The position numbers and the translations under genes were made by a program. DNA of 64,000 bases from Ovis canadensis (lineage: Eukaryota > Chordata > Mammalia > Artiodactyla > Bovidae). This document shows, piece after piece, positions 10,989-22,333 of this stretch. The stretch lies in assembly GCF_042477335.2 (NCBI RefSeq), contig NC_091260.1, positions 49,929,001-49,993,000 on the forward strand. The letters run 5' to 3'. Within the stretch, counting starts at the first letter, position 1; each line of letters opens with the position of its first letter. Below the pieces are notes generated by a model that saw nothing but the letters and a program-made list of their open reading frames with translations, searched no databases and had not been told where the DNA came from.

Positions 10989-11177
10989 AGGGCTACCCTG
11001 GTGGCTCAGTGGTAAAGTGCCAAGTAGAAGACGTAGGTTCAATCCCTGGGTCAGGAAGATCCCTGAAGAAGGACATGACAACCCACTCAGTATTCTTGCC
11101 TGGGAAATCCCACGGACAGAGGAGCCTGACAGGCTACAGTCCTTGTGGTTGCAAATCATCAGACATAACTTAGTGAC
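10989..11177 (+). mobile_element. Bov-tA SINE abutting the BovB tail
   Basis: Starts GGGCTACCCTGGTGGCTCAG and ends at the TTAGTGAC region. It is flanked by the near-perfect repeat TAGCCCCT (10981-10988) / TAGCCTCT (11178-11185). Confidence 0.9.
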
Positions 11178-11185
11178 TAGCCTCT

Positions 11186-11502
11186 GAAACCACACATAAG
11201 GTTTGAAATAGTGTGGAAAATTTACATTTATTTTAAAAGTGAAAATATACCATATTTTAATGAATATTATTAAAATTAAGTTTTCAGTAAAAGAGAAAAT
11301 AAATCTCAAAATTTTAGATAAAAGAAAAAGTTGGAAAGTAATTCATCGAAATATTAGCAGTATTTGTATTTGAATGTTTGAAGAATTTCTTTTTCTCTTT
11401 TAGGTTGTTCAAATTATATATTTTGGTGAAGCAAGCCCACAACTTATTGCTTAAAATGATAAAAAATCAATTTCCTCATTTGTCTGCAATTTAGGCAGGG
11501 CT
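11186..11502. other. Unassigned AT-rich sequence
   Basis: No gene or repeat recognised. Confidence 0.4.
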
Positions 11503-11515
11503 CAGTAGAGGTTGG

Positions 11516-11817
11516 GCTTCCCTGATAGTTTAGTTGGTAAAAAATCCACCTGCAATAGAGAGACCCCAGTATCCTGTATCCAGGAAGATCTGCTGGAGAA
11601 GGGATAGGCTACCCACTCCAGTATTCTTGGGCTTCCCTTCTGGCTCAGCTGGGAAAGACTACGCCTGCAATGAGGAAGACCTGGGTTCCATCCCTGGGCT
11701 GGGGAGAATGCCTGGAGGAGGAAAAGGATACCCATTCCAGTATTCTGGCCTGGAGAATTCCAGGGACTATATAGTCTATGGGGTTGCAAAAAGTCAGACA
11801 CAACTGAGCAACTTTCA
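11516..11817 (+). mobile_element. Bov-tA dimer bounded by one target-site duplication
   Basis: A first unit truncated at CCCACTCCAGTATTCTTGGG is fused to a complete second unit (GCTTCCCTTCTGGCTCAGCT onward). One perfect 13-bp duplication, CAGTAGAGGTTGG, borders the pair at 11503-11515 and 11818-11830, so the dimer inserted as one unit. Confidence 0.95.
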
Positions 11818-11830
11818 CAGTAGAGGTTGG

Positions 11831-12574
11831 CTCATCTCTGCAACAGCAGATGTGATTTGACTGGGACTGAGGGATCTGCTTTTTAAGACAGCATATAACA
11901 CGATGGTGCTGGCTGTCAGCTGGGTACTCATTTGGGATCCTCTGCCAGAGGCCTCGGTTCTCCACGTGGGCCTCTCCATGGGACTACGTGGGCGTCCTAA
12001 CACCATGGCAGCCAGCTTTCAAGAACAGGTGTTCCAAGAAAAAGGAAGGAGAGATGGCAAGTTTCTTTAATGCCTGGTCCTGGCAACTAGCACAGCACCA
12101 TTTCTGCCATGTTCCTCTGGTGATGCCATCACAGGGCCCACTCAGATTTAAGGGGAGGGGATCTTCTTAATGGGAGGAATGTTGAAGAACCCGTGGCCAT
12201 CTTTTATCACCATTACAAGTCAATTTTGACCCCTAACATAAACTCTCTGATAATTCAGAAAACTACTTAGAACAGCAAACTTCTCTTCTCCTTGCCCTCA
12301 GAGTATCTTCTCTACCTACAAACCTCTAGACACACACACACAGAGTCTCATCTTTAGGCACTTTGCTTCTAACCTGGTCTTCTCTCAGTTCTTTGCTGAG
12401 GATATTATGTAAAAATTTGTCTACTTGTTCTAGTTCCTTGTGGGATGTCCCATTCCAGATAGATACTTTTCAAAGGTGTCTGTTAACAACCCTCTCTTTC
12501 CTGATCTCCTCCCACACAAGAAGACTGACAAATAGATGAGGCGTATCACCTCTAAAGGCCTCCTGAGCCAAGCA
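11831..12574. other. Unassigned sequence
   Basis: A short (AC)n run at 12331-12342; otherwise nothing recognised. Confidence 0.4.
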
Positions 12575-12870
12575 AAGGAGATCAGCCCTGGGTGTTCTTT
12601 GGAAGGAATGATGCTAAAGCTGAAACTCCAGTACTTTGGCCACCTCATGCGAAGAGTTGACTCACTGGAAAAGACTCTGATGCTGGGTGGGATTGGGGGC
12701 AGGAGAAGAAGGGGACAACAGAGGATGAGATGGCTGGATGGCATCACCGACTCGATGGACGTGAGTCTGAGTGAACTCCGGGAGTTGGTGATGGACAGGG
12801 AGGCCTGGCGTGCTGCGATTCATGGGGTCACAAAGAGTCAGACACGACTGAGCGACTGAACTGACTGACG
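12575..12870 (+). mobile_element. BovB 3' fragment
   Basis: GCTAAAGCTGAAACTCCAGT, TGGCCACCTCATGCGAAGAG and the GACTGAGCGACTGAACTGAC tail. The frame [20 protein letters not shown] is the BovB ORF end. Confidence 0.93.
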
Positions 12871-12874
12871 GAAG

Positions 12875-13159
12875 CAGGCACCTGGTTGCCCTCCCTTCCT
12901 CCCACCACATCTGACTCAGGTTATCAAACAGAGAAGGGCTCACAATTGCCTGATATAGTCATATTGATTTTTAAAATCCTCCCCAAATTGGCCCAAGTCT
13001 CATGTGCTCTTCAATAACATAAAGAAATGCTCACCTTTGGATGCTACCTGCATGTTAATCATGAAGCTGAACTCTTTAGGTTTTAAGTGGGACAGAGGCT
13101 AACAATCTTTCAAAGCATAAATATAGGAGCTGACTCCAGAGCAGTAAGGCATTTTAAAC
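12875..13159. other. Unassigned sequence
   Basis: No feature recognised. Confidence 0.4.
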
Positions 13160-13316
13160 CATTTATATATTTATTTGGCTGCACAAGGTCTTAGTTGCCA
13201 CATGCAGATTTAAAGTTGTGGCATGTGGGATCTAGTTCCCTGACCAGGGATTAAACCCAGGCCCCTGCGTTGGGAGCACAGAGTCTTAGCCACTAGACCA
13301 CCAGGGAAGTCCCTAA
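13160..13316 (-). mobile_element. CHR-type SINE
   Basis: Ends CCACCAGGGAAGTCCCT with GTTCCCTGACCAGGGATTAA inside: the reverse complement of the cetartiodactyl CHR tRNA-derived SINE. Confidence 0.88.
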
Positions 13317-13319
13317 AGC

Positions 13320-14005
13320 AGCAATATTAACTGCCTAAGATTAAGAACAGTGTGTTAGAGTTTTTCATTAAACAGTTTGGTGTTTTACACATGTTTGAAC
13401 GTGTTGAGGGTTATGTTCTGGTTTTCAAGTCTGAATGGCCCAGTTCTACATGGTCCTTTTCGGAGATGAAAGAGCTACTAGCAACACCTAATATCCCTGA
13501 ATTTTAATTAATGTTAGAGATCCTCTCTACAGAAAAATGTACATGAGCAAATGCAATATATGCTATGTTCTTTGAGGAGGCTCACAGACCCCCAGGGGTA
13601 AAGACTCCATGCTGTCGGCATCTCAGATCTTTGCTGACTCAGGACAAGTCAGTGCCTGGGTATGTCATGGTGGCTTAGATCTGCTTGGGCCACCCCAGTA
13701 ACAGCACTGATACCCGTTTACAATCTTGCTTCTTCCTTAAGCCAACAACAGTTACCTGTGAACATTCCAGTTAAATAAATCCAGTTGTGTAAATCCCAAC
13801 ACAAGAAGGCAAAGCAGCTGGGATTTGGACCAAGCTTTGGTATTCATATTCCCACTTCCAATCTGCAAGGCAGAAATGCTTCTCATACTTCATTCCCCAT
13901 CCCTGTCTCTCCCTTCTCTCTGCCAAATATTTAATGAGCACTTTTTTAACCTCTTTCACAGAGCTATAATCTAGAAACACAAATGTGAATAAACAACCAC
14001 AACTT
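13320..14005. other. Unassigned sequence
   Basis: No gene or repeat recognised. Confidence 0.4.
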
Positions 14006-14276
14006 GAAAAGATAATGCACCCCAATGTTCATTACAGCACTATTTACAAGAGCCAGGACATGAAAGCAACCTAAATGTCCATCAACAGGGGAATGGATAG
14101 AGAAGATACGGTACATATCCACAATGGAGTATTAGTCAGCCACAAAAAGAGCAAAATAATGCTATCTGCAACAACACTGATAGGCCTAGAGACTGACATA
14201 CAGAGTGAAGTGACTTGGACACAGAAAGACAAATATGATATTGCTTATACGTAGAATCGAAAAAAAGGGTACATGC

Positions 14277-14498
14277 CAAGTTGCTTCAGTCATGTCCAAC
14301 TCTCTGCAATACTATGGACTGTAAGCCCACCAGGCTCCTCTGTCCATGGGGATTCTCCACACAAGAATACTGGAGTGGGTTGCCATTTTCCTCTTCCAGG
14401 GGATCTTCCCCACCCAGGGATCAAACCCACGTCTCATGTCTTCTGCACTGGCAGGCAAATTCTTTACCACTCTTGACACCTGGGAAGCCCCCCTACCC
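14277..14498 (-). mobile_element. Bov-tA SINE inside L1
   Basis: Reverse-complement consensus: GTTGCTTCAGTCATGTCCAA to CACCTGGGAAGCCC. Similar short flanks (AAGGGTAC...ATG / AAGGGGTACAAATG) suggest a duplication of the L1 target. Confidence 0.9.
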
Positions 14499-14662
14499 CC
14501 AAGGGGTACAAATGAACTTATCTACAGAACAGAAGTAGAGGTATAGACATAGAAAACAAACATGGTTATCAAGGGATAAAGGAGGGGAGAGATAAATTGG
14601 GAAACTTGGATTGACATATACACACTGCTACATATAAAATAGATACTAATAAGAACCTACTG

Positions 14663-17566
14663 CAACTCCAGAAAGAACAAATAGAGCCAAAGCAAAAACA
14701 ATACCCAGTTGTGGATGTGACTGGTGATAGAAGCAAGGTCTGATGCCGTAAAGAGCAATACTGCATAGGAACCCAGAATGTTAGGTCCATGAATCAAGGC
14801 AAATTGGAAGTGGTTAAACAGGACATGCGAAGAGTGAACATTGACATTTTAGCAATCAGTGAACAAAAATGGACTGGAATGGGTGAATTTAACTCAGATG
14901 ACCATTGTATCTACTACTGTGGGCAGGAATCCCTTAGGAGAAATAGAGTAGCCCTCATAGTCAACAAAAGAGTCAGAAATGCAGTACTTGGATGCAATCT
15001 CAAAAACAACAGAATGATCTCTGTTCATTTCCAAGGCAAACCATTCAGTATCACAGTAATCCAAGTCTATGCCCCAACCAGTAATGCTGAAGAAGCTGAA
15101 GTTCAATGGTTCTATGAAAACCTACAAGACCTTCTAGAACTAACACCTAAAAAAGACGTCCTTTTCATTATAGGGGACTGGAATGCAAGAGCAGGAAGTC
15201 AAGAAACACCTGGAGTAACAGGCAAATTTGGCCTTGGAATACAGAAAGAAGCAAGACAAAGGCTAATAGAGTTTTGCCAAGTGAACGCACTGGGCATAGC
15301 AAACACCCTCTCCCAACAATGCAAGAGAAGACTCTACACATGGACATCACCAGATGGTCAACACCAAAATCAGATTGATTATATTCTTTGCAGCCAAAGA
15401 TGGAGAAGCTCTATACAGTGAACAAAAACAAGACCGGGAGCTGACTGCGGCTCAGATCATGAACTCCTTATTGCCAAATTCAGACTTAAATTGAAGGAAG
15501 TAGGGAAAACCACTAGACCATTCAGGTATAACCTATATTAAATCCCTTATACAGTGGAAGTGAGAAACAGATTCAAGGGATTAGATCTGATAGTGTGCCT
15601 GAAGAACTGTGGATGAAGATTCGTGACCATGTACAGGAGACAGGAGTCAAGACCATCCCCATGGAAAAGAAATGCAAAAAAGCAAAATGGCTGTCTGAGG
15701 AGGCCTTACAAATAGCTGTGAAAAGAAGAGAAGTGAAAAGCAAAGGAGAAAAGGAAAGATATACCCATTTGAATGCAGAGTTCCAAAGAATAGCAAGGAG
15801 AGATAAGAAAGCCTTCCTCAGTGATCAGTGCAAAGAAATAGAGGAAAACAATAGATTGGGAAAGACTAAAGATCTCTTCAAGAAAATTAGAGATACCAAA
15901 GGAACACTTCATGCAAAGATGAGCACAATAAAGGACAGGAATGGTATGGACATAATAGAAGCCGAAGATTTTAAGAAGAGGTGGCAAGAATACACAGAAG
16001 AACTGTACAAAAAAGATCTTCACAATCCAGATCATCACAATGGTGTGATTACTCACCTAGTGCCAGACATCCTGGAATGTGAAGCCAAGTGGGGCTTAGG
16101 GAGCATCACCAGAACAAAGCTAGTGGAGATGATAGAATTCCAGTTGAGCTATTTCAAATCTTAAAAGATGATGCTGTGAAAGTGCTGCACTCAATATGCC
16201 AGCAAATTTGGAAAACTCAGCAGCAGCCACAGGACTGGAAAAGGTCAGTTTTCATTCCAATCCCAAGGAAGGGCAAAGCCAAAGAATGCTCAAACTACCA
16301 CGCAATTGCATTCATCTCACACACTAGCAAAGTTATGCTCAAAATTCTCCAAGCCAGGCTTCAACAATATGTGAACCGTGAACTTCCAGATGTTCAAGGT
16401 GGATTTAGAAAAGGCAGAGGAACCAGAGATCAAATTGCCAACATCCACTGGGTCATCAAAAAAGCAAGAGTTGCAGAAAAACATTTATTTCTGCTTCATT
16501 GACTATGTCAAAGCCTTTCACTATGCAGATCACAACCAACTGTGGAAAATTCTTCAAGAGATAGGAATACCAGACCACCTGACCTGCCTCTTGAGAAATC
16601 CGTGTGCAGGTCAGAAAGCAACAGTTAAGAGCTGGACATGGAACAACAGACTGGTTCCAAATAGGGAAAGGAGTACGTCAAGGCTGTATACTGTCACCCT
16701 GCTTATTTAACTTATATACAGAGTACATCATGAGAAACACTGGGCTGGATGAAGCACAAGCTGGAATCAAGATAGCTGGGAGAAATATCAATAACCTCAG
16801 ATATGCAGATGACACCACCCTTATGGCAGAAGTTGAAGAACTAAAAAGCCTCTTGATGAAAGCAAAAGAGCAGAGTGAAAAAGTTGGCTTAAAACTCAAC
16901 ATTCAGAAATCTAAGATCATGGCATCTGGTCCCATAACTTCATGGGAAATAGATGGGAAAACAGTGGAAACAGTGTCTGATTTTATTTTTGGGGGCTCCA
17001 AAATCACTGCAGATGGTGACTGCACCCATGAAATTAGAAGACGCTTGTTCCTTGGAAGAAAAATGCCCGATCTAGATAGTATATTAAAAAGCAGAGACTT
17101 TGCCAGCAAAGGTCCATCTAGTCAAAGCTATGGTTTTTTCCAGTAGTCATGTATGGATATCAGAGTTGGACTATAAAGAAAGCTGAGCGGCGACGAATTG
17201 ATGCTTTTGAACTGTGGTATTGGAGAAGACTCTTGAGAGTCCTTTGGACTGCAAGGAGATCCACCCAGTCCATCCTAAAGGAAAAGAGTCCTGAATATTC
17301 ATTGGAAGGACTGATTCTAAAGCTGAAACTCCAATACTCTGGCCACCTGATGAGAAGAACTGACTCATTTGAAAAGACCCTGATGCTGGGAAAGACTGAA
17401 GGTGGGAAGAGAAGGGGATGACAGAGGATGTGATGGTTGGAGGGCATCACCAACTCAATGGACATGAGTTTGAGTAAACTCCAGAACCTGCTGATGGACA
17501 GGGAGGCCTGGTGTGCTGCAGTCCATGGGGTCACAAAAAGTCGGACACGACTGAGCAACTGAACTG
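14663..17566 (+). mobile_element. Nearly full-length BovB LINE
   Basis: This 2.9-kb element runs from the 5' region (AGCCAAAGCAAAAACAATAC) to the 3' tail GACTGAGCAACTGAACTG. It is flanked by AAGAACCTACTG (14651-14662) and AAGAACCTTCTG (17567-17578), a 12-bp target duplication with one mismatch that splits an L1. Endonuclease, RT and C-terminal regions are all present but the ORF is broken. Full BovB is about 3.2 kb, so it is slightly short. Confidence 0.95.
14789..17421 (+). pseudogene. Broken BovB endonuclease-reverse transcriptase ORF
   Basis: The first 210 codons (14789-15421) hold a largely intact APE-type endonuclease: AISEQKW (candidate metal-binding Glu25), IQVYAPTSN, IIGDWNARAG near residue 129, and NQIDYIL. 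A TGA at 15419 (a changed Ser codon by comparison with the family) stops it just before the in-frame GADCGSDHELL that carries the catalytic Asp-His. Coding resumes in pieces: a linker (15595-16164, PEELWMKIRD...), RT fingers and palm (16089-16710), the catalytic RYADDTTLMAE with YADD at 16802-16813, and the C-terminus (17149-17421). RTE elements use this single protein for target-primed reverse transcription. Frameshifts and stops make this copy inactive in cis. Confidence 0.92.
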
Positions 17567-17722
17567 AAGAACCTTCTGTAAAGCACAGGGAACTCTACTC
17601 AATACTCTGTCATGGCCTGTATGGGAGAGTCTGAAATATATGTATAACAGATTCATTTTGCTGTACAGTAGAAACATAACACTGCAAATCAATTATACTC
17701 TAATAAAACTAAAAAAAAAATA

Positions 17723-18059
17723 CCGCTTTTCTCATTTTTCAAACAAACTCATTAAATATTCACAGACCCCAGTGTATTTTAGTTTTTACATTCTATTTCC
17801 TAGTGGGGGAAACAGACACCCTCAGGCCCGCAAGCCATTCACATATACAGATTTACAGTGCAACATCAAAGAAGGCTGCAGTGCAGTGGAGAGGTATGCA
17901 AGCAGCCATGGGGGCCTAGGAGGGAGGAAATAATTGTCCATCTGGGTGGGTCAGGGAAGGCTGCTCAAGGAAGGTGGAATGCTCCCCAATTTCAAAAACA
18001 AACAGGCAGACAACAAAGGGACATGTGCAAAGGCATTCAAGTGCCAAAAGTCCTGAATA
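17723..18059. other. Unassigned sequence
   Basis: Follows the L1 poly(A); no feature recognised. Confidence 0.4.
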
Positions 18060-18152
18060 AATGCTCAGGACTGATTTCTTTAGGATTGACTGGTTTGATC
18101 TTCTTGCAGTCCAAGGGACCCTCAAGAATATTTTCCAGCACCACGTGCTGTG
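18060..18152 (-). mobile_element. BovB internal fragment
   Basis: CAGGACTGATTTCTTTAGGA then TTCTTGCAGTCCAAGGGACC match the reverse complement of the BovB 3' coding region. Both ends are missing. Confidence 0.8.
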
Positions 18153-18189
18153 TGAGATCAGCAAGAGTTAAAGGAAGAAAGAGCAGGAG

Positions 18190-18292
18190 AATCAGTCTAC
18201 TGTTATAACTGATTTGTGTTGTTGTATGGCAGAAACTAATGCAACATTGTAAAGCAATTATCTTTCAATTAAAATTTTTGAAAAAATTAGCT
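18190..18292 (+). mobile_element. L1 3' end fragment
   Basis: GCAGAAACTAATGCAACATT, TGTAAAGCAATTATCTTTCA and an A-rich end: a typical L1 terminus. Confidence 0.7.
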
Positions 18293-19340
18293 ATGATAAA
18301 TTATTAAAATCAGTGGGAAAAAAAAAAGACCAGGAGAGGCCGAATCTTGGATGTCAATGCCCCCAGGGCCACACAGATGGATTAGAGAGAGAGCTGCTGC
18401 AAGGCTCTAAGCAGAGGCATGAAATGATAGGATTTGGTTTTAGAAAGTTAATTCTGATAGTAGAAAAAAAAAAAAGATGGATTAGATGAGGACCAAATGA
18501 AAAACAGACAAGTTGGGAGGAAGGCTCCTGAGAGGTTCTGGTGAGGGATCAAAGGAGGTCTCAATTCCAGTCAGGGTGGTAGGGAAAGCCGTGGAGGTCA
18601 AATATGAGCGATTCAGAACACAGCACAAATAGAAACCAGCAAGTAACTAGATGAGGTGGGAGTGGGGGTGAAGGAGGAGTCATTATTTTAACTTTCAGGT
18701 TCCTTACTTGAGTGAACAGAAATGGAGTTGACCGGGATCAGGAACACAAGGTTATATGGGGCAGAGAGGCCTGAGGGGCCTGAGAGGGTGAGGCCTGTGG
18801 GGTCACCACCCTGGCACTGAAACAACGGATGAAATGAGCACCCCCTCTGTGTCCAATCCCGGTTCCTTCAGGTCCTTCCTCGCCAAAATTGAGACTGGCA
18901 ATTCTTATGTGTATTTCGATAATCTTGTGTGGAAAAAATAATTTTTTTACAAAAGTCCCCCAAGTGAGAGGGAGCATCTCAAGCATGAGAAGGGCCATTT
19001 GTGCTCTAGGTAATAATGAGAAAAACCAACTTAGTGCTAAATTTGCACAATTTCCCCTTCCCTTACATCATAGCAGACTCCGCCAAGACCACTATGATCA
19101 AGTTTTTGCTTCTCACTCCAGCCCTCCCGGCAAGACGAATACTTCCATATGGTGCAATGTTTATGTTAAGACGGGAAAAAATCTGACATGATTTCAGTAA
19201 ATTTTATCCAAGAGGCAATAAATTTACAAATCCTAAGCAGCTGGAACAAAACAGTGGTCTGTAATTGATTTTAGATGAAGTACATTTCAATAAGAATAGA
19301 AAATTTAGAGCAGTAATTTGTTAATTACTGACGTTTAGGG
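18293..19340. other. Mostly unassigned; possible ancient dispersed repeat
   Basis: At 18400-18680 the order of words (GAGGCATGAAATGATAGGAT, TTCAGGTTCCTTACTTGAGT) resembles a very old mammalian interspersed repeat whose family I cannot fix. The rest is unassigned. Confidence 0.3.
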
Positions 19341-19514
19341 ATCTTGGGTGTCTCCATACAGTCCTCCCTAAATGTAATCTTAGCCAGATTATTTGATGTT
19401 CTGGACTTCTTTTGTCTCATCTGTAAAATGGGTTTAGTTATTTTACCTACTCACGGGGTTTTTATGAGGATTAAATGAGCTAATGTAGGTAGAGTTTAGG
19501 ATAGGAGTCATCAG

Positions 19515-20573
19515 ATAGCTGATTCACTCTGCTGTGTAGAAGAACCACAACAAACTGTGGAAAATTCTTAAAGCGATGGGAATATCAGATCACCTGACTT
19601 GTCTCCTGCCAAACCTGCATGCAGGTCAAGAAGCAACAGTTAGAACCAAACATGGAAGAACGATTGATTCAAAATTGGGAAGAAGTACATCAAGGCTGTA
19701 TACTGTCACCCTGCTTATTTAACTTGTATGCAGAGTACACCATGCAAAAATGCCATGCTGGATGAAGCACAAGCTGGATTTAAGATTGCTGGGAGAAATA
19801 TCAACAACCTCAGATGGGCAGATGATGCCACCCTAATGGCAGAAAGTGAAGAGGAACTACAGAGCCTCTTGATGAAAGTGAAGAGAAGAGTGAAAAATCT
19901 GGCTTTAAGCTCAACAGTCAAAAAATTAAGATCATGGTATCCAGTCCTATCACTTCATGGCAAATAGATGGGAAAAAAGTGGAAACAGTGACAGAGTTTC
20001 TTTTCTTGGGCTCCCAAATCACTGCAGTGACTGCAGTCATGAAATTAAAAGATGCTTGTCCCTTGGAAGAAAAGCTATGACAAAGTTACGGTTTTTCCAG
20101 TAGTCATGTACAGATGTGAGAGATGAACCATAAAGAAGGCTGAGTGCCAAAGAATTGGATGCTTTTGAGCTGTGGTGCTGAAGAAGACTCTTAACAGTCC
20201 CCTGGAGAGCAAGGCAATCAAACAAGTCAATCCTAAAGGAAATTAACCTGATTATTCATTGGAAGGACTGATGCTGAAACTAAAGCTCCAATGCTTTGGC
20301 CACCTAATGCGAAGAGCCAACTCAATTAAAAAGACCCTTATCCTTGGAAAGACTGAGGGCAGGAGAAGGGGATGACAGAAGATGAGATGGTTGGATGGCA
20401 CCACTGACACAACAGACATGAGTTTGAGCAAATTCCAGGAGATAGTGAAGGACAGGGAAGCTTGGCATGCTATAGACCATGGGGTTGCGAAGAGTTGGAC
20501 ACGACTGAGTGACTGAACCAGAAATTAACAGCATTGTAAAGCAACTATACTCCAATAAAAATTAATTTAAAAA
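19515..20573 (+). mobile_element. Short L1 3' terminus, itself split by BovB
   Basis: ATAGCTGATTCACTCTGCTG at the left and GTAAAGCAACTATACTCCAA then TAAAAATTAATTTAAAAAA at the right are consecutive parts of an L1 terminus. A BovB lies between them. Confidence 0.8.
19546..20518 (+). mobile_element. BovB 3' half, innermost insertion
   Basis: Starts CCACAACAAACTGTGGAAAA and ends GACTGAGTGACTGAACCAG. The RT core is decayed: the catalytic motif is WADD, not YADD, and frames are broken. Confidence 0.9.
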
Positions 20574-20645
20574 ATAGTAGTCATCGGAGAGTAGGCACTC
20601 AGCAAATGCGAGTTCTTCCTCTTATTACCTATTAAGCTAAGTGAC

Positions 20646-21299
20646 AAAGGAAGGGGCATGGGATGAAGATGGGGATGGGAGAAGAACAGGACAGAAAATA
20701 GCTTACAAGATTGAAGGTTTCTAGAATTTAAAAATGCCCATTGCCACCTCAGAACTATAGGAAAAAAAAATCTGTATGAGTTTGAATGGCTGTTCAAGGA
20801 GAAGGTGTGGGGAAGGGTGGTATGTGAAGCTCTCAGAAACTGGAGCTTTCTGATACACATTCTGGGTCATCATTCACTTTCATAACTAATTTGTTCACTG
20901 GGATAGAAGAGAGGAAGAGAGCAGAAGGCAAAAGTACTAAAGAATCTGAATTGTCTAGTGGAGATGATCTGACAGGCAAAAACTACTCTGGGTTGACGGG
21001 AAATTAGGGGAGAGAAGGCAGATTTAGCACAGAGATGACCTCCTTATTGTTACTCACAATACAAGTGGACCTTTTCATGCTTGAGAATGAATCAGGATTT
21101 TATTCTATTGACTCATTATTACTTTGGACAAACTGCCGATTTTTTTATTTAGCTTTCTAATCACAAAAGTACAAATATCTCTCAGAATGATTTTTAAAGT
21201 CTTCTACTTACACAGCCTTTAATTTACAAAGCACTTCTATGCTTTTCTAATACAGATAAAAACCAGACTAAGTCATTATCACTAGCTCTGTTTTAAAAG
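20646..21299. other. Unassigned sequence
   Basis: No gene or repeat recognised. Confidence 0.4.
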
Positions 21300-21760
21300 A
21301 GCAAGTATTTAGTGTTATATTTACTGCATGTCAGGCACTATACTAGATGCTTTACACGTATGTCTAATCTAATGCTCTGACAAACCTTCGAAGATTATAG
21401 TATCATCATCTGAGTCTAGAACAGTGGTCCCCAACCATCTTTAGCACCAGATACCAGTTTCATGGAAGATGATTTTTCCACGGACCTGGGTGGGGATTGG
21501 AGCAGATGCTTTCAGGATGATTCAGGTGTACTGCATTTACTGTGCATTTTATTTCCAATCTAATGCAGCCACTGATCTGAAAGGGGTACCAGTCCGTGGC
21601 CTGGCGGTTGGGGAGCCCTGGTCCAGAAGAGAGAAGCTTAATAACTCTCCTAAAGTGACCCAGACAGTAAAGAGCAGAGCCAGGATTTGAACCCACACTG
21701 GTCTTATTTCAAAGCCCACTTCCTAACTCCTGATCACTGCTTTCTGCTGTTCTAGGATAA
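21300..21760 (+). repeat. MIR SINE split by a DNA transposon
   Basis: The 5' half is at 21300-21414 (TACTGCATGTCAGGCACTAT, ATGCTTTACACGTATG). The 3' half is at 21630-21760 (TAATAACTCTCCTAAAGTGA, GAGCCAGGATTTGAACCCAC). Confidence 0.85.
21423..21621. mobile_element. Internally deleted hAT-like DNA transposon (199 bp)
   Basis: The ends AGTGGTCCCCAACCATC and (reverse-complemented) AGGGCTCCCCAACCGCC form imperfect terminal inverted repeats. Interior words such as GGACCTGGGTGGGGATTGGA and GGTACCAGTCCGTGGCCTGG fit a common mammalian MITE. Flanks TCTAGAAC (21415-21422) and TCCAGAAG (21622-21629) match at 6 of 8, the 8-bp duplication size of hAT elements. Confidence 0.75.
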
Positions 21761-21764
21761 TCAG

Positions 21765-22150
21765 ATACACGTTGTTTCCTAGTATGGCAATGGTTCAAAC
21801 TTTCAGTTTGAACTCAGCCTAATTATTTGCAGTCATGTAAACAACTGTTGTGAAATTATACAGAGATATTAACCATTTTGATGTTCATTTCCATACCGTG
21901 CTCTTAGAATTGCTCACGACAGATGTACGTCTCAGTGTATGTTCCCCTCCACCAAGGTTATAACAATTTGTATAAGACCAATAACTGTTGAATAAAGTCT
22001 TCAAATACTGAAAGTACTTGGTAATACGCTAAGAATCTACTTCTTATTTACTTATAATACAGTTCAATAGTCATAGGTAAGAAAATGTAAACACAAGTTT
22101 AGTGAAGGGTAGCTACCAACCTTTTGAATGGCTCAATAATGCAAAGGACA
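21765..22150. other. Unassigned sequence downstream of WDR70
   Basis: Just past the expected WDR70 cleavage site; no feature recognised. Confidence 0.4.
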
Positions 22151-22173
22151 AAACCTGTTCATAAAAATGTGTT

Positions 22174-22179
22174 TTTATT
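22174..22179 (-). terminator. WDR70: WDR70 polyadenylation signal AATAAA
   Basis: On the minus strand a canonical AATAAA lies 67 bases past the stop codon. About 20-30 bases further on is a GT-rich stretch (GGTTTTGTCC, near 22146-22155), so cleavage is expected around 22150-22165. This gives a compact 3' UTR. Confidence 0.8.
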
Positions 22180-22245
22180 TCATTAAAAAAACAAACCTGT
22201 TCAATATCCCTCCCCCTCATGCAAACAGCTCTCATAGGAGATTCT

Positions 22246-22333
22246 TCAAATTTTACGTTTTTTCCATTCTGGCTCATTCTTTGCTTCCTCATCATCAGAC
22301 TCAACTTGGGCAAACATGGTTTTGGGCTGAGTC
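22246..22333 (-). CDS. WDR70: WDR70 terminal coding exon
   Basis: The coding part is 88 bp: one base completing Lys, 28 codons and the stop TGA at 22246-22248. It encodes TQPKTMFAQVESDDEEAKNE and then PEWKKRKI. The acidic SDDEE run followed by the basic KKRKI terminus is typical of the end of WDR70, and the terminal basic patch could serve as a nuclear localisation signal (inference). The acceptor is GTTTTAG|GACTC. The 3' UTR is short, about 90 bp to the probable cleavage site. Overlapping minus-strand open frames here are shadows. Confidence 0.96.

Larger units (their letters stand above)
14010..17722 (+). mobile_element. Old L1 3' end carrying two later insertions
   Basis: L1 pieces at 14010-14276, about 14500-14662 and 17579-17722 read in order: TTCATTACAGCACTATTTAC, AACCTAAATGTCCATCAACA, 'ATAGATACTAATAAGAACCT', then after the BovB 'AAAGCACAGGGAACTCTACT' and the tail ATTATACTCTAATAAAACTA plus poly(A). 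Interrupted by a Bov-tA and a BovB. Confidence 0.88.
19345..20645 (+). repeat. MIR SINE split by an L1/BovB nest
   Basis: The left half is at 19345-19514 (CATCTGTAAAATGGGTTTAG, GAGGATTAAATGAGCTAATG). The right half resumes at 20574 (AGTAGGCACTCAGCAAAT-like words at 20590-20610). The break is bordered by ATAGGAGTCATCAG (19501-19514) and ATAGTAGTCATCGG (20574-20587), an L1 target-site duplication within the MIR. Confidence 0.8.
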
